Positions 36,369 through 46,223 of a stretch of 64,000 nucleotides of DNA are shown one piece after another (position 1 is the first letter of the stretch; each line of letters opens with the position of its first letter). This stretch comes from a bacterium BRH_c32 (lineage in GTDB: Bacteria; Bacteroidota; Ignavibacteria; Ignavibacteriales; Melioribacteraceae), in NCBI GenBank assembly GCA_001516025.1, contig LOEU01000037.1:124001-188000 (forward strand). The letters are read 5' to 3'. The translations under genes were made by a program, and so were the position numbers. The notes below the pieces were generated by a model. It searched no databases. It saw only the letters and a list, made by a program, of their open reading frames with translations, and was not told the DNA's origin.

Positions 36369-36671
36369 ATGATTACTGCACTTATTTTCTTTGCACATAT
36401 AATGTTTATACTCGTAATCTTCACAAAAAAATGGCAGGATGAATCTCTGGCAAGCGGATTAACTAATGCTGCATTGATAGTTGTTTTATTTGCTGTGGGT
36501 TGGTCTATCTCCACAACCTTGATAAAGATTGTGTTTGAACCTCAGGGTCTAGGTATGCATTATGATTCTGATGCAATCGCATTAACATTGCTTGCGATTG
36601 CAGAATTCTTTTTTTATAAAATGTATTATAAAGAAAAGCCAAAAATTACTGTAACCGAAAAGGAAAAGTAA
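36369..36671 (+). CDS. Small uncharacterised membrane protein, 100 residues
   Basis: Three hydrophobic helices (about 3-18, 31-52 and 70-88) are followed by a charged tail. It starts 1 base after the preceding stop, so it is the last gene of the 34577-36671 unit. Its 3' end overlaps the convergent TonB gene by 26 bases. Confidence 0.6.
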   Translation: MITALIFFAHIMFILVIFTKKWQDESLASGLTNAALIVVLFAVGWSISTTLIKIVFEPQGLGMHYDSDAIALTLLAIAEFFFYKMYYKEKPKITVTEKEK

Positions 36672-37320
36672 TAATAACAGATTGTTCTATTTGTTTTGCA
36701 TTATTTGGGAGAGGTTCAAATCTCCATTGACGTAAAGAATTTATCGCCGCTGATTCTAGCCTTGCATCCGCTTTAATCAAAGGTATAATCCTCCCAATAG
36801 AACCATCAGGTAAAATAGAAAATTTTATTCTTACATCAATTTCTTTAGCAACACCTTCAGGATATGCCGGCAAAGTATAACTATATATCCTTCTTATTCC
36901 TTTACCGCCGAAATCGATTTCAAATCCGAGACTTCCCGCACCGGCACCATCTATTCCCTGACCTGACTGATTTACAAAATCTTCTAAATTTTTCTCGTTG
37001 TTTGTTTTATTATCTTTTTTCTCGTTCTTCTTATCTTTGGCGATACTGACGTTATCATTATCAGTATTTTTTGCTTCGGGAAGTTTAACGTCTTTCTCTT
37101 CTTTTTTAGTTTCTAATTCTTTTTTCTTTTCGGGATTAGGATCAAGATTATTTACTACTCTTCCCGCACCGCCTGCGAAACCGCTGCCAAATCCTACGGT
37201 AACATATTCTTCTTCTGATTCACCCGGACTAAAAGAAACAAAGTAAAATAGTACCGCTATTATCAAATGGATAAATATCGAGATAATGAATGAATTTTTT
37301 TGTGATTGTTCAGAGCTCAT
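36646..37320 (-). CDS. TonB-family energy-transducing protein
   Basis: This 224-residue protein has one N-terminal membrane helix (about 10-28) and a Lys/Glu/Asn-rich periplasmic linker. The C-terminal TonB domain (about 145-224) shows Y-P-x-x-V-A-K-E-I-D-V-R-I-K-F, P-D-G-S-I-G-R-I and A-I-N-S-L-R-Q-W-R-F-E-P. It would pass ExbBD-generated energy to outer-membrane receptors. It is the last gene of the ExbB-ExbD-TonB set and starts directly at the ExbD stop. Confidence 0.85.
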   Translation of the reverse strand: MSSEQSQKNSFIISIFIHLIIAVLFYFVSFSPGESEEEYVTVGFGSGFAGGAGRVVNNLDPNPEKKKELETKKEEKDVKLPEAKNTDNDNVSIAKDKKNEKKDNKTNNEKNLEDFVNQSGQGIDGAGAGSLGFEIDFGGKGIRRIYSYTLPAYPEGVAKEIDVRIKFSILPDGSIGRIIPLIKADARLESAAINSLRQWRFEPLPNNAKQIEQSVIITFPFRLQ

Positions 37321-37724
37321 TAGTATGATTCTTTTTCAGTTTCAATTGTAAATTTATCTATACCAATACCTTTTGCCACATCGATTATCTTTATTACAAA
37401 TTCTATACTTACTGTCTTATCCGCTCTGATAATCAAATTCGATTCTGACGTGTTATTCAGTTGCATTTCTAATTTACCGGGGAGTGTCATAATATTTACT
37501 TCCTCAGTACCAAGATAAATTTTTTGAGCATCCGTAACACTGACAACTAATTTTGAAGGAGCAGTTTGCTCATTATTTTTTGCTCCCGGTAGTTTCACTT
37601 TCACTCCCGTTTGAATCACAAATTGTGAAGTAAGCAAAAAGAAGATCAAGAGTAGCATCACAATATCAGTCAATGATGAGAAGCTGAACATGCTTAATGG
37701 TTTATTTGACGTTTGAAATTTCAT
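37320..37724 (-). CDS. exbD: ExbD/TolR-family protein
   Basis: This 134-residue protein has one N-terminal helix carrying the family Asp (S-L-T-D-I-V-M-L-L-L-I-F-F-L-L-T-S) and a periplasmic domain with V-K-L-P-G-A, L-I-I-R-A-D-K-T-V and I-D-V-A-K-G-I-G-I. With the ExbB homologue it forms the proton-driven motor of TonB or Tol systems. Stop and start codons of the neighbours touch or lie within 8 bases. Confidence 0.9.
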   Translation of the reverse strand: MKFQTSNKPLSMFSFSSLTDIVMLLLIFFLLTSQFVIQTGVKVKLPGAKNNEQTAPSKLVVSVTDAQKIYLGTEEVNIMTLPGKLEMQLNNTSESNLIIRADKTVSIEFVIKIIDVAKGIGIDKFTIETEKESY

Positions 37725-37732
37725 TTCATCAC

Positions 37733-38389
37733 CTATAAATCAATTTCAAGTTCTTCATCATCCACCGGAATATCTTTACTCGAATCGTCAAGTACATCTA
37801 AAAAATCATTTGTAATCAATTCAATTTCAGAAACTAACTTACCAATTTTTGTTAGGAAATAATTATAAAACATCAAGGCAGCTATACCAACTGCAAGTCC
37901 GTAAGCAGTAGTTAAAAGAGCTTCCCAAATACCACCGGCTAGATCACTAGGACTGGCAGCACCGGCTAAAGACTCTATTTTCATGAATGCGGAAATCATT
38001 CCTGTTACTGTACCAAGAAAACCAAGCATTGGGGCAACACCGGCAACTGAAGCTAAAATATTCAACCCCTTTTCGAGTTTAGTTACTTCCTGTTGTCCTG
38101 CGCTTTCAATTGCTTCTCTTACCCTTTGATGACCATATTTATACTTTTTAAGACCTCTTCTGATAATATTAGCAGCCGGAGATTTTTCCTCCAGACAATA
38201 ACTAATAGCACCTTGAATATCTTTTTTCTTTAACATCCCTCTTATCCTTACAAGGAAAGCCGGGACATTAACTTTAGATTTTCTGATAACCATAAAACGG
38301 TCGATTATAATTGCGACACCGATGATTGAACTAATCAGGATAGGATACATTACCCATCCGCCTTTTGTAAACATTTCGATTAAGTTCAT
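37733..38389 (-). CDS. exbB: MotA/TolQ/ExbB proton channel protein
   Basis: This 218-residue protein has three membrane helices and the family block L-A-S-V-A-G-V-A-P-M-L-G-F-L-G-T-V-T-G-M followed by G-G-I-W-E-A-L-L-T-T-A-Y-G-L. It partners with the ExbD gene product 8 bases downstream. Whether it serves TonB or a Tol-Pal-like machine is undecided; the TonB gene suggests the former, while the HU-SPOR and TPR genes would also suit the latter. Confidence 0.92.
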   Translation of the reverse strand: MNLIEMFTKGGWVMYPILISSIIGVAIIIDRFMVIRKSKVNVPAFLVRIRGMLKKKDIQGAISYCLEEKSPAANIIRRGLKKYKYGHQRVREAIESAGQQEVTKLEKGLNILASVAGVAPMLGFLGTVTGMISAFMKIESLAGAASPSDLAGGIWEALLTTAYGLAVGIAALMFYNYFLTKIGKLVSEIELITNDFLDVLDDSSKDIPVDDEELEIDL

Positions 38390-38404
38390 ACTTCTCCTAA
38401 TTTT

Positions 38405-40045
38405 TTAGTTCTGTTTTGATAAAAATGTTTTTGCTTCATTTATTGATTTAAAATTACCTATCCTTACTCGATACCAATTCCCCCCTTTTTCCGGGAGATA
38501 AGCTTCCATTACAAAAGCAGCTAAGCCTTGCTTCTTTAATCTATCTACCTCTACAATTGCCTTTGATTGATTTCGCCATGACGACACTTGAACATTGTAA
38601 CTGCTTCCATCAAAGAAAATTAAATTTGCTACTTTTTGATCAACCGGCGTTTTACTTTCATTGATTTTCTTTTGCTCGATTTTCTTTTCAGGAGCTTTTT
38701 GTGTTACAGCTGATTTTTGCTCCGGAGCTACATTATTAATATTATTACTTTTTTGGGGAACTACTGTAGTATCTATTTTTATTTCCACAGGATCGTCTAA
38801 TTTCTGCATTATCGTTAAATCTTCTTTAGCATAATCTTTCATAAAAAAGAAATAATAACCGCCGGCAGAAGTGACAATAAATAATAAAAATAATCCAACA
38901 GTTGTTATAACTTTTTTATTGAAAATAGGTTCCTTATTAATTTGTTCTTTATATCTACCGGTCTTAGATTCACTTTTATTTAGATTAGTTAGCTTAAAAC
39001 TTTTGTTATTAGTACTTCGAAATGAATCTTCTTCAAAGTCTCTTTCTATTTCGTCATCGTTTACAATTTCATCTTCGTTATCGTCTTTATTGCTTTCGGA
39101 TTCCTGTTCCTCTTCATACTCATAATTCATTTTGATCTTACTAATATCGCTTTCACTTTGTTGAATTGTTTTAGCTAATCTATCAAAAAGATCTTCTTTC
39201 TTATCTTCAACAAATCTATCCTCCGAATCCGATTCATCTTGTATAAGAGAATCATCATCATCGTCCAGTTCATTTTCCAAAGCAATTTCTTTCTTTAGTT
39301 CATCACCCCAATCCCATGCAATAGTTTCTTCTTTTTCTTTTTCATTAAATTCAGTTGGTTCAGGAGGAGAATAATTGCCTTCATCATCGCGCTCGGCAAG
39401 CATACTTTTTAGAATCTGATCAAATTCATTTTCGTTTTCGGGAAGTGAATCGTCTTCTTCCACCTTCATTAAAGAATCAGGATTTGACATCTCTGAAAAA
39501 TCGTTTAATAGATTAATTAAATCTCTATCCGAATTACTAGTTTCAGATTCATTTTTGTCTTCATCCTCTTCAAGAGTATAATTAAGAAAAGCAGAACTCT
39601 CTCCACGATGAGGATTACTATCACTTACATCTTTAATTACAGCTTTAGATAAATATTCGTTAATCCTTTCACCGAGTGATTTTTTTAATATTGTTAAAGA
39701 AGTATCTAATTCTCCACCCCATTCATCATCTTTTTTTAATGGGATTAGTGGCTTACCAACTCCGAGACTAAATGCAGTATCTTCATTAACATCACTTTTT
39801 GATTTAGGATTTTTTATCTCGAAAGTAATTTTAATTGGATTCTCTGAAATATTATCGATAAAAACGATAGAATTTTCTTTATTTTCCATCTTAGAAAACT
39901 TACCGAAATTTTTAATCTCCAATGATTGATTTTGAGATATGCTTCCGGCAATTTTTTCTATAAGTAAATCCCCTGCCAAATATCGTTCTGAAAAGGAGAC
40001 TCCAAGAAATTCTACTATTTTATTATAAAATTCAGCTTTTGTCAT
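38405..40045 (-). CDS. HU-domain / acidic linker / membrane helix / SPOR-domain protein
   Basis: This 546-residue protein begins with an HU/IHF-like domain (about 1-70, ending I-K-N-F-G-K-F-S-K-M). A strongly acidic, low-complexity region (about 75-370) is followed by one membrane helix (about 376-397), a Gln/Lys-rich linker and a C-terminal SPOR domain (about 465-546: Y-N-V-Q-V-S-S-W, V-D-R-L-K-K-Q-G, W-Y-R-V-R-I-G-N-F). SPOR domains bind denuded septal peptidoglycan. HU-SPOR fusions are known in Bacteroidota, and the topology puts the HU-like part in the cytoplasm. It could tie the chromosome to the division site. The gene lies 15 bases before exbB and 6 after the barrel gene. Confidence 0.8.
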   Translation of the reverse strand: MTKAEFYNKIVEFLGVSFSERYLAGDLLIEKIAGSISQNQSLEIKNFGKFSKMENKENSIVFIDNISENPIKITFEIKNPKSKSDVNEDTAFSLGVGKPLIPLKKDDEWGGELDTSLTILKKSLGERINEYLSKAVIKDVSDSNPHRGESSAFLNYTLEEDEDKNESETSNSDRDLINLLNDFSEMSNPDSLMKVEEDDSLPENENEFDQILKSMLAERDDEGNYSPPEPTEFNEKEKEETIAWDWGDELKKEIALENELDDDDDSLIQDESDSEDRFVEDKKEDLFDRLAKTIQQSESDISKIKMNYEYEEEQESESNKDDNEDEIVNDDEIERDFEEDSFRSTNNKSFKLTNLNKSESKTGRYKEQINKEPIFNKKVITTVGLFLLFIVTSAGGYYFFFMKDYAKEDLTIMQKLDDPVEIKIDTTVVPQKSNNINNVAPEQKSAVTQKAPEKKIEQKKINESKTPVDQKVANLIFFDGSSYNVQVSSWRNQSKAIVEVDRLKKQGLAAFVMEAYLPEKGGNWYRVRIGNFKSINEAKTFLSKQN

Positions 40046-40051
40046 ATAATA

Positions 40052-41644
40052 TTACCAGCGTACAATTACGTTTAATGAAACGCCGAGCGGCCGCTCTAAA
40101 TAATTCTGCCAATAGTAATTATTATTATCAAATAAGTTATTTACACTTGCAGATAATTCAATGCTCTCAATCATATAATAATTAAAATGAAAGCCAAAAT
40201 TATGAAAATCTTTCATCTTTATTAAATTTAATTCTTCGGTGTAATAATCATATAATAGCTCGTAACTAATTCCTGCCGAGAAAACTTTCGAGAATTGATA
40301 ATCGTATTTAAGCATTCCTTTTATTTTAGGAGAGTATGGAAGGTAAAATCCATTCTCATCTGTAATTTTATTTATTCCTAGATTAGCAGATAGTCTTCCC
40401 ATTAAAGGGGAATTAATCATTCCGCTTAGTTCAAAAGACAATTTATCAACCGAATCTTTCGTTCTTATATCAAATTTCCCCGGATTAATTGAATTACCAA
40501 AATACGGAAAGTTATTATAACGGTTATACGAGCTCTTAAGACTAAGATCAATTATGTCTTTTAATTGGAATCGTAGTCCTGCTGAAAGACCAAATTTATT
40601 TTTTCTAAATACTCCATTAGTTCCTAATGGGTCAAAATATCTATTCATCGATAAAAAATCTTTTATAGAAAAGAAATCTGATTTACCGGATAATTCAGCG
40701 AAAGCTAAAAATCCATCAGCGAATTCAAATCTTGCCAACCCATATGGTAAAAATGTGGCACCATCAAAATCGGAATTGATGGTCATACCTCCTGCAATCG
40801 ATAGTCTTGTACTCGGAGCAAATTTAATAACAGGCGTCAAACTAATAAACTGATCTGAATAGTTAAGAAAATTATCATCATATTTTCTTAATTTATAATC
40901 AACATCTCCCCCGATTTGAAAATCGGAATATCTAAAAAAAATATCTCCTTTTCCATTTAGTAAAGTTTCCGAGAGTCCAAAATCATTTATCCCCGTATTA
41001 TCAATCGACAACTGGAAATCGAAATTAACATAATTTTGATATCGGTTTTTGAATTCAAAATTTATCGAACCGGTTGTTGTTTTCCTTTCAGGATATAAAT
41101 TACCGGCAGCATAAAAGGAGTAAGCATTTCTTAGATATTTACCTCCGATATTAATAATACTTCCCGGCAAGAATGACGATTTAGTATCAAAAAATATTGT
41201 ATTATTTATCGATGCGCCAGATTCATCATATTTACTATACGGGATATAGTCAGTAATTCTGCTACCCCACACTTTGCCTGATAATTTGAAGTTTTGAATA
41301 TTTGCCGAGGCGAAAAATTCTCCATCGGGAAGTACAACATTCCCGCCGCCAAGACGAAGTCTGCCTGTAAAATAATCACCGGGGAATTGATATCGATATT
41401 TATTGCTAAATCCGCTTTCTAAGCTAAGGAGCGGCACTTCATCAGATGAAAATTTCGGGATAAAAAATTCAGTATTAACAATCGGAATCAACTCAGCTTT
41501 GGCTTTAGGTACGGATTGTATATCCACATTACGTTTACCTGTAATAACAAAATCGGGAAGCTCGATTGTTTGATTCTGTTCATTCTGTGAATAAACTTGT
41601 GAGAATGAAACGGCAAATAATAATATAAGAACTAATTTTTTCAT
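40052..41644 (-). CDS. Outer-membrane beta-barrel protein with TonB-box-like N-terminus
   Basis: This 530-residue protein has a signal peptide (ending Q-V-Y-S-Q) followed by I-E-L-P-D-F-V-I-T-G-K-R, which resembles the start of TonB-dependent receptors. No plug domain is recognisable. The rest is amphipathic strand after strand, ending in a C-terminal aromatic residue (V-I-V-R-W), the usual barrel signal. It may be a substrate of the ExbBD/TonB motor encoded in the same operon. It overlaps the 988-residue TPR gene by 4 bases. Confidence 0.75.
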   Translation of the reverse strand: MKKLVLILLFAVSFSQVYSQNEQNQTIELPDFVITGKRNVDIQSVPKAKAELIPIVNTEFFIPKFSSDEVPLLSLESGFSNKYRYQFPGDYFTGRLRLGGGNVVLPDGEFFASANIQNFKLSGKVWGSRITDYIPYSKYDESGASINNTIFFDTKSSFLPGSIINIGGKYLRNAYSFYAAGNLYPERKTTTGSINFEFKNRYQNYVNFDFQLSIDNTGINDFGLSETLLNGKGDIFFRYSDFQIGGDVDYKLRKYDDNFLNYSDQFISLTPVIKFAPSTRLSIAGGMTINSDFDGATFLPYGLARFEFADGFLAFAELSGKSDFFSIKDFLSMNRYFDPLGTNGVFRKNKFGLSAGLRFQLKDIIDLSLKSSYNRYNNFPYFGNSINPGKFDIRTKDSVDKLSFELSGMINSPLMGRLSANLGINKITDENGFYLPYSPKIKGMLKYDYQFSKVFSAGISYELLYDYYTEELNLIKMKDFHNFGFHFNYYMIESIELSASVNNLFDNNNYYWQNYLERPLGVSLNVIVRW

Positions 41645-44607
41645 AAACTTTTTACCTTAAGATTAGCTTCTTTATAATATGGACCGGAATTATGTTTTAT
41701 CATAACAGCTCTGTACATATCTCGTGCTTGTTTTTTGTCGTTAAGTTTCACGTAACAATCTCCGAGGAGAAGAAGCGACTTTGTAAACCATTCATCATAA
41801 GCACCAAAAACAGAGCGCACTCTGACTAATGCGGTTATTGCTTCTTTATAATCTGCTGCACCGAAGAGCGAAAGCCCATATAAATATTGAGCTTGAGCAC
41901 CAATGTCATCTAATCTATTTTCTCCTGCTTCTTTAAATAATAGACCAGCACTTTCATAATTTTTATTATTGAGTTCAATTATACCTAATTCCACTTTTGA
42001 TTTTGCTGCGAATATATTTCCATCATAATAATTAATTATCTGTGCATATAGATTATAAGCATCATTAATCTGTCCATTTTTTGTAACTGTATTTGCCTTG
42101 ATAAACTTTAGTTCAGGCAAACGGACAGAATTCGGTTGAGCATTAATAATTTTATCCAAATAATTTATTGCTTCAGAATAATTTTTTTTATTTATATAGA
42201 TAGATGATAAATCAATTACTGCAGAGACTGCAATTTCGCTCTTGTTATAGTTATTAATTACATTTTTGAAAGCTTCGATTGCATCCCCTTCCCTCTTAAG
42301 GCTCTGGCTGCTTTTAGCAATCCAATAAAATGCATTTACAACTAACTTGCTCGAAGGATATCTTGAAATCAAATTATCGTACTCGGTAATGGCTTTAGAA
42401 AAATTATCCGAATTGAAATAGAGATCTCCTTTCTTTAATAATATTTGGTCTCCGAAAGATGAATTTGGATTATTGACCAAGAAACGGTCTATCTCGTTTG
42501 CAGCCTCATCCGGCTTATCAACAGCCAAATATGAGTATTGAATACCGTTAATTGCATCTAATACGTATTGCGATTTTGGATAATCATTTAGTACCTTATT
42601 ATAATAAACATTGGCAGAATCATAGACCCCCAAATTAAAATAAGAATCACCGCTGGAGTATAATGCAACCGGCACTAATTCAGATGAGGGATATCTATCG
42701 ATTAATTGATTATAACTTGCGATAGCATCACGATATTGCCCATTCTGAAAATTAATCCAACCGATAACATATTGAGATTCATCTTTGAATTTTGATCTTG
42801 GGAAATTGGATTGAAGAGCACGAAATTCATTAATAGCCTCATTCGATCTGCCCGATTTATAAAGGGCTTGGGCATATTGATAATAAGCTGCATCACTATT
42901 CAAGTTCTTTGATTCTCTAAATAAATCAGAATAAATAGCACTTGCTCTATCATAATTTTTCAATCCGTAATAGCTATCGGCTAATCGGAACTTCGCATCA
43001 TTTACTCTATTATCATTTTTATATTTTTTTATAAAATCATTAAACTGAGCAACCGCGCTATTAAAATTTTTCTGATTAAAATATGCGTATCCTTTTCCAT
43101 AAATTACTTGTTTATCAAGTTCTTTTTCTGAATTCTTAACTAGATTATAATGTTTAATCGCATTATTGAATTCACCTAAGGCAGAATATGATTCAGCCAG
43201 ATAGAAATTCACTTTATCCTGCTCAAAATCACTAAATCTATTTTTTAATTCACTTAAGAATCGAATTGAGTTTTCATATTTATTCAAATAGTATTCTGAA
43301 ACACCCAAGCCAAGTAAAGCGCGTCCATAAAGAGGATCGGTTAATTCTAAATCATTAAGACCCGATTCATAAAAGGATTTTGCATCAGAATAACGTCCTT
43401 GATTCATTCGGATTTCGCCAAGAAGAATACTACTTTTTGCTTTAGTGGATTTATCTCTTGATTTAAGTGCCTTAATAAGAAATTTTTCCGATTCTTCGGG
43501 ATTACTTTTTCTATAATTAACAGAGCCGATATTTAATTGCGCCATCTCTGTATATTTATGATTAGGATATTTTTCGATAAAATCTTTAAATAATTCTATC
43601 GATCGATCAAAATCACCCATATATTTTTGTGTTTCTGCTTTCCAAAAAAATGCGGTTATTGCCACTGAATCATCTGCATTCACAGATAATGAATCAAATA
43701 TTTTATAAGCATTCTCGTAATTTTCTTTTTGGAAATAGATCCAAGCTAATGATAATTGAGATTTATTCTTTACTTCATTCGGTATGTTAAAATTCGATGA
43801 AAGATCCGTGAATATATCTTCGGCTTTAGAATATTCCCCTGTTCTTATTAATGAACTTGCAAGATAATATTGAGTTGTAATTTTATCATCGAAACCTAAT
43901 TTATTAGTTAATTGATCACTTAATTCCAATACTGAATTATTGAATGATCTTAAATGGTAATTGGCAATGCCTATCCTATACTGTGCTAATGGAGCTAATT
44001 CATCTTCTTGATAGTAAGTTAAAAGTTCATCATAATATTTTATTGCTTCGTCGTGTTTATTTAATTTTTCGTTGACGATTCCGAGCGAATAGATGGCGTT
44101 TACTAATTTGGTATTGTTTTCTTTAAGATCATATGCCTTTAATAAATACTCTTCTGCTTCATAATATCTTTTATTTTGAAGAAAAGTTTCGCCTATCCAA
44201 TATTGAGCTTCTTCAAAATTATTTCCCTTCGGGAAAATATTTTGTAGAATTAAAAATTTCTCTCTGCTCTTTCTAAACTCTTTATTGATAAAATATAATT
44301 CACCTAATCGATATAATACCTGTTCATTAAAAGTAGAATTGGGGAAAAGGCCCAATGTCTCTTCAAATTCAGAGATTGCTCCGTCATACTCTTTTAGATT
44401 ATAAAGAGAGAGAGCCGAGTAGTAAAATACAGCCGACCTAGTATCATCATTAACAGATACATCTTTTTTAATATTACTAAAAAAGTCATAAGCTTTTGCA
44501 AATTCATTTTGATTTAGGAGGTTAATTCCATCGGCAAGTTTCGGATAATAGGATTGTGCATTTAACACACCTGTTACCAAAAATAGTAGTAAAAAGAGTT
44601 TCTTCAT
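41641..44607 (-). CDS. Large periplasmic TPR protein (988 residues)
   Basis: A signal peptide (ending G-V-L-N-A-Q) is followed by about 25 tetratricopeptide repeats through to the C-terminus, many in the YbgF/BamD-like form Y-[KR]-x-A-x-x-x-[FY]-x-x-[FL]-x-x-x-[FY]-P-x-[SN]. It probably scaffolds protein complexes in the periplasm. It is first in the operon with the barrel, HU-SPOR, ExbB, ExbD and TonB genes, all closely spaced on the same strand. Confidence 0.85.
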   Translation of the reverse strand: MKKLFLLLFLVTGVLNAQSYYPKLADGINLLNQNEFAKAYDFFSNIKKDVSVNDDTRSAVFYYSALSLYNLKEYDGAISEFEETLGLFPNSTFNEQVLYRLGELYFINKEFRKSREKFLILQNIFPKGNNFEEAQYWIGETFLQNKRYYEAEEYLLKAYDLKENNTKLVNAIYSLGIVNEKLNKHDEAIKYYDELLTYYQEDELAPLAQYRIGIANYHLRSFNNSVLELSDQLTNKLGFDDKITTQYYLASSLIRTGEYSKAEDIFTDLSSNFNIPNEVKNKSQLSLAWIYFQKENYENAYKIFDSLSVNADDSVAITAFFWKAETQKYMGDFDRSIELFKDFIEKYPNHKYTEMAQLNIGSVNYRKSNPEESEKFLIKALKSRDKSTKAKSSILLGEIRMNQGRYSDAKSFYESGLNDLELTDPLYGRALLGLGVSEYYLNKYENSIRFLSELKNRFSDFEQDKVNFYLAESYSALGEFNNAIKHYNLVKNSEKELDKQVIYGKGYAYFNQKNFNSAVAQFNDFIKKYKNDNRVNDAKFRLADSYYGLKNYDRASAIYSDLFRESKNLNSDAAYYQYAQALYKSGRSNEAINEFRALQSNFPRSKFKDESQYVIGWINFQNGQYRDAIASYNQLIDRYPSSELVPVALYSSGDSYFNLGVYDSANVYYNKVLNDYPKSQYVLDAINGIQYSYLAVDKPDEAANEIDRFLVNNPNSSFGDQILLKKGDLYFNSDNFSKAITEYDNLISRYPSSKLVVNAFYWIAKSSQSLKREGDAIEAFKNVINNYNKSEIAVSAVIDLSSIYINKKNYSEAINYLDKIINAQPNSVRLPELKFIKANTVTKNGQINDAYNLYAQIINYYDGNIFAAKSKVELGIIELNNKNYESAGLLFKEAGENRLDDIGAQAQYLYGLSLFGAADYKEAITALVRVRSVFGAYDEWFTKSLLLLGDCYVKLNDKKQARDMYRAVMIKHNSGPYYKEANLKVKSL

Positions 44608-44743
44608 ATTGCCTTATCATTTATAGAAAAATTATTTTATTATGACAGCCAAATTTAAGAAAATATTAAGTGAGATTTTAGGTTATACGATTAAGATTTA
44701 ATATCTGTTCCATAATATTTAGGAAATTAAAGAAGGAGGGGGA

Positions 44744-44770
44744 AGAAAAAAGCCCTCAAGAAAGAGGGCT
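44744..44770 (-). terminator. Rho-independent terminator after the 254-residue TPR gene
   Basis: On the minus strand GAGGGCT... AGCCCTC hairpin arms (44751-44757 and 44764-44770) are followed by TTTTTTCTTCC. It lies 8 bases after the stop codon and separates this gene from the large TPR operon. Confidence 0.85.
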
Positions 44771-44777
44771 CAAAAAA

Positions 44778-45542
44778 TTATTTTATTAAATTCAGTTCAT
44801 ATTCGCTTAATTTACGATATTGTGCATCTTTTTTTGCTAATTCAAAATTTTCTTTTGCTTTGGTAATATCATCTTTACGCTTAAAACCAAGTCCTTTATA
44901 ATAATATGCAGCACCTTTAAGTGAAGAAGATTTTAGCCCAAGTACCTTATCCGCACTTGAAATGCCTTTATCAAAATCGCCGTTTTCGATATATGTAATA
45001 GCTAAAGAAAGAAGAGCAGCATCATAAGGGAAATAATTAACAGCCTCGTTTAGATTTTCGATTGCTTTTGTATAATTACCATCCTTCTTGTACTGATCGC
45101 CTAATTTAGTTAAAGATCTTGAAATATATTCTTTAGCTTTTTCTTTAAGCTGTTTCTGTTTAGTCATTTGTTCAAATTTTTTGAAAGCATCTACTGCTTC
45201 GGCATATTTACCATTTTGGAAGAGAGTTCCTCCAAGACCATTATATGCAACATCAAAATTAGGAGAATGCTGAATAGCTGAATTAAAAGCATTTTCGGCA
45301 GCATCTAATTTGTTTAGTTTACGAAGAGTAACGCCCATCTGGTAATAAGTCCTATGGTCTTTTTCGATTTTAAGAGCTTCTTCATATTGTTTAAGTGCGC
45401 CATCATAGTTACCGGATTTCATAAGCTTATTACCTTCGTTGTATGCTTTTGCAGCATCCGGAGCCATCGATTTATCCTGAGCATTAATTGTAATCACCGA
45501 GAAAAGGAACAGAATTAACATAGATAGAGTTATTTTCTTCAT
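44778..45542 (-). CDS. Secreted TPR protein, 254 residues
   Basis: A signal peptide (ending I-N-A-Q) is followed by five or six TPR units (A-K-A-Y-N-E-G-N-K-L, Y-D-G-A-L-K-Q-Y-E-E-A-L-K, F-D-V-A-Y-N-G-L-G-G, Y-T-K-A-I-E-N-L-N-E-A, L-K-G-A-A-Y-Y-Y-K-G-L). It is likely a periplasmic adaptor. It has its own terminator and lies just downstream of tRNA-Leu. Confidence 0.8.
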   Translation of the reverse strand: MKKITLSMLILFLFSVITINAQDKSMAPDAAKAYNEGNKLMKSGNYDGALKQYEEALKIEKDHRTYYQMGVTLRKLNKLDAAENAFNSAIQHSPNFDVAYNGLGGTLFQNGKYAEAVDAFKKFEQMTKQKQLKEKAKEYISRSLTKLGDQYKKDGNYTKAIENLNEAVNYFPYDAALLSLAITYIENGDFDKGISSADKVLGLKSSSLKGAAYYYKGLGFKRKDDITKAKENFELAKKDAQYRKLSEYELNLIK

Positions 45543-45574
45543 ACTTATATCCTTATAAATTGAGGTTTAAGAGA

Positions 45575-45661
45575 TGGTGCGGAAAGCGGGACTCGAACCC
45601 GCACGCTCGAACGAGCACTACCCCCTCAAAGTAGCGTGTATACCAATTTCACCACTTCCGC
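45575..45661 (-). tRNA. tRNA-Leu (anticodon GAG)
   Basis: An 87-base class II tRNA with encoded CCA: acceptor GCGGAAG/TTTCCGC (final G-T), anticodon arm GCTAC-TTTGAGG giving GAG, a long variable arm (GCTCGTTCGAGC) and T arm GCGGG-TTCGAGT-CCCGC. It reads CUC/CUU codons. Confidence 0.93.
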
Positions 45662-45711
45662 ATTATCAGATGTGCAAAATAAATTCTTGAGTTTAGAAAT
45701 GCAAGGTTTTT

Positions 45712-46212
45712 TTATTTCTTTTGTGTTTCTCTACTTTCTTTTTTGAAAATGAAATCCCTTACACCATGTCTAAATTTATTCTCCACTACCAGGAATTTGG
45801 CAATTTGCTCTTCCGAGAGGAGTTCTTTCAATGAGCTAATAAACGCATTTTTCTCTTTTAAAATCTTTTCTTCTTGTAAAAGGAATAAATTAATTTGTTC
45901 CCTAAGGTCATTTTTTTTGACCTTATCAGAAGCACTTGTTTCCTTTTCCATTTTATTAATCATTCTATCACGTTCATCGATTAAATCTTTAACCTTAGCA
46001 TGAAATTCATTTCGTCTGGAAAAAAACCGTATGGATGTATCCTCATTGAGATTAAGAGCTTCAATAAGCTTAGCTTGCTCATATTGTTCCATTTTTCTCA
46101 TTCGCTCAGAACGATCTCCACGTTCTCTCTTTTCATTCCAACTGTTTTTTTCCTGCCCATGTATTAATATTGGGAGTAAAAGAACAATACTGAAAATTAA
46201 AATCTTTTTCAT
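45712..46212 (-). CDS. Spy/CpxP-like periplasmic protein, possible sensor of the sigma/anti-sigma pair
   Basis: This 166-residue protein has a signal peptide (ending I-L-I-H-G-Q) and is otherwise all charged helix (L-I-E-A-L-N-L-N-E-D, F-H-A-K-V-K-D-L-I-D-E-R-D-R, L-K-E-L-L-S-E-E-Q-I-A-K-F). This pattern is typical of Spy/CpxP/CnrX-type envelope stress or metal-sensing proteins. It starts 11 bases after the anti-sigma gene. By analogy with CnrYXH it could modulate the anti-sigma factor; this is inferred. Confidence 0.7.
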   Translation of the reverse strand: MKKILIFSIVLLLPILIHGQEKNSWNEKRERGDRSERMRKMEQYEQAKLIEALNLNEDTSIRFFSRRNEFHAKVKDLIDERDRMINKMEKETSASDKVKKNDLREQINLFLLQEEKILKEKNAFISSLKELLSEEQIAKFLVVENKFRHGVRDFIFKKESRETQKK

Positions 46213-46223
46213 AATAGTACCTT

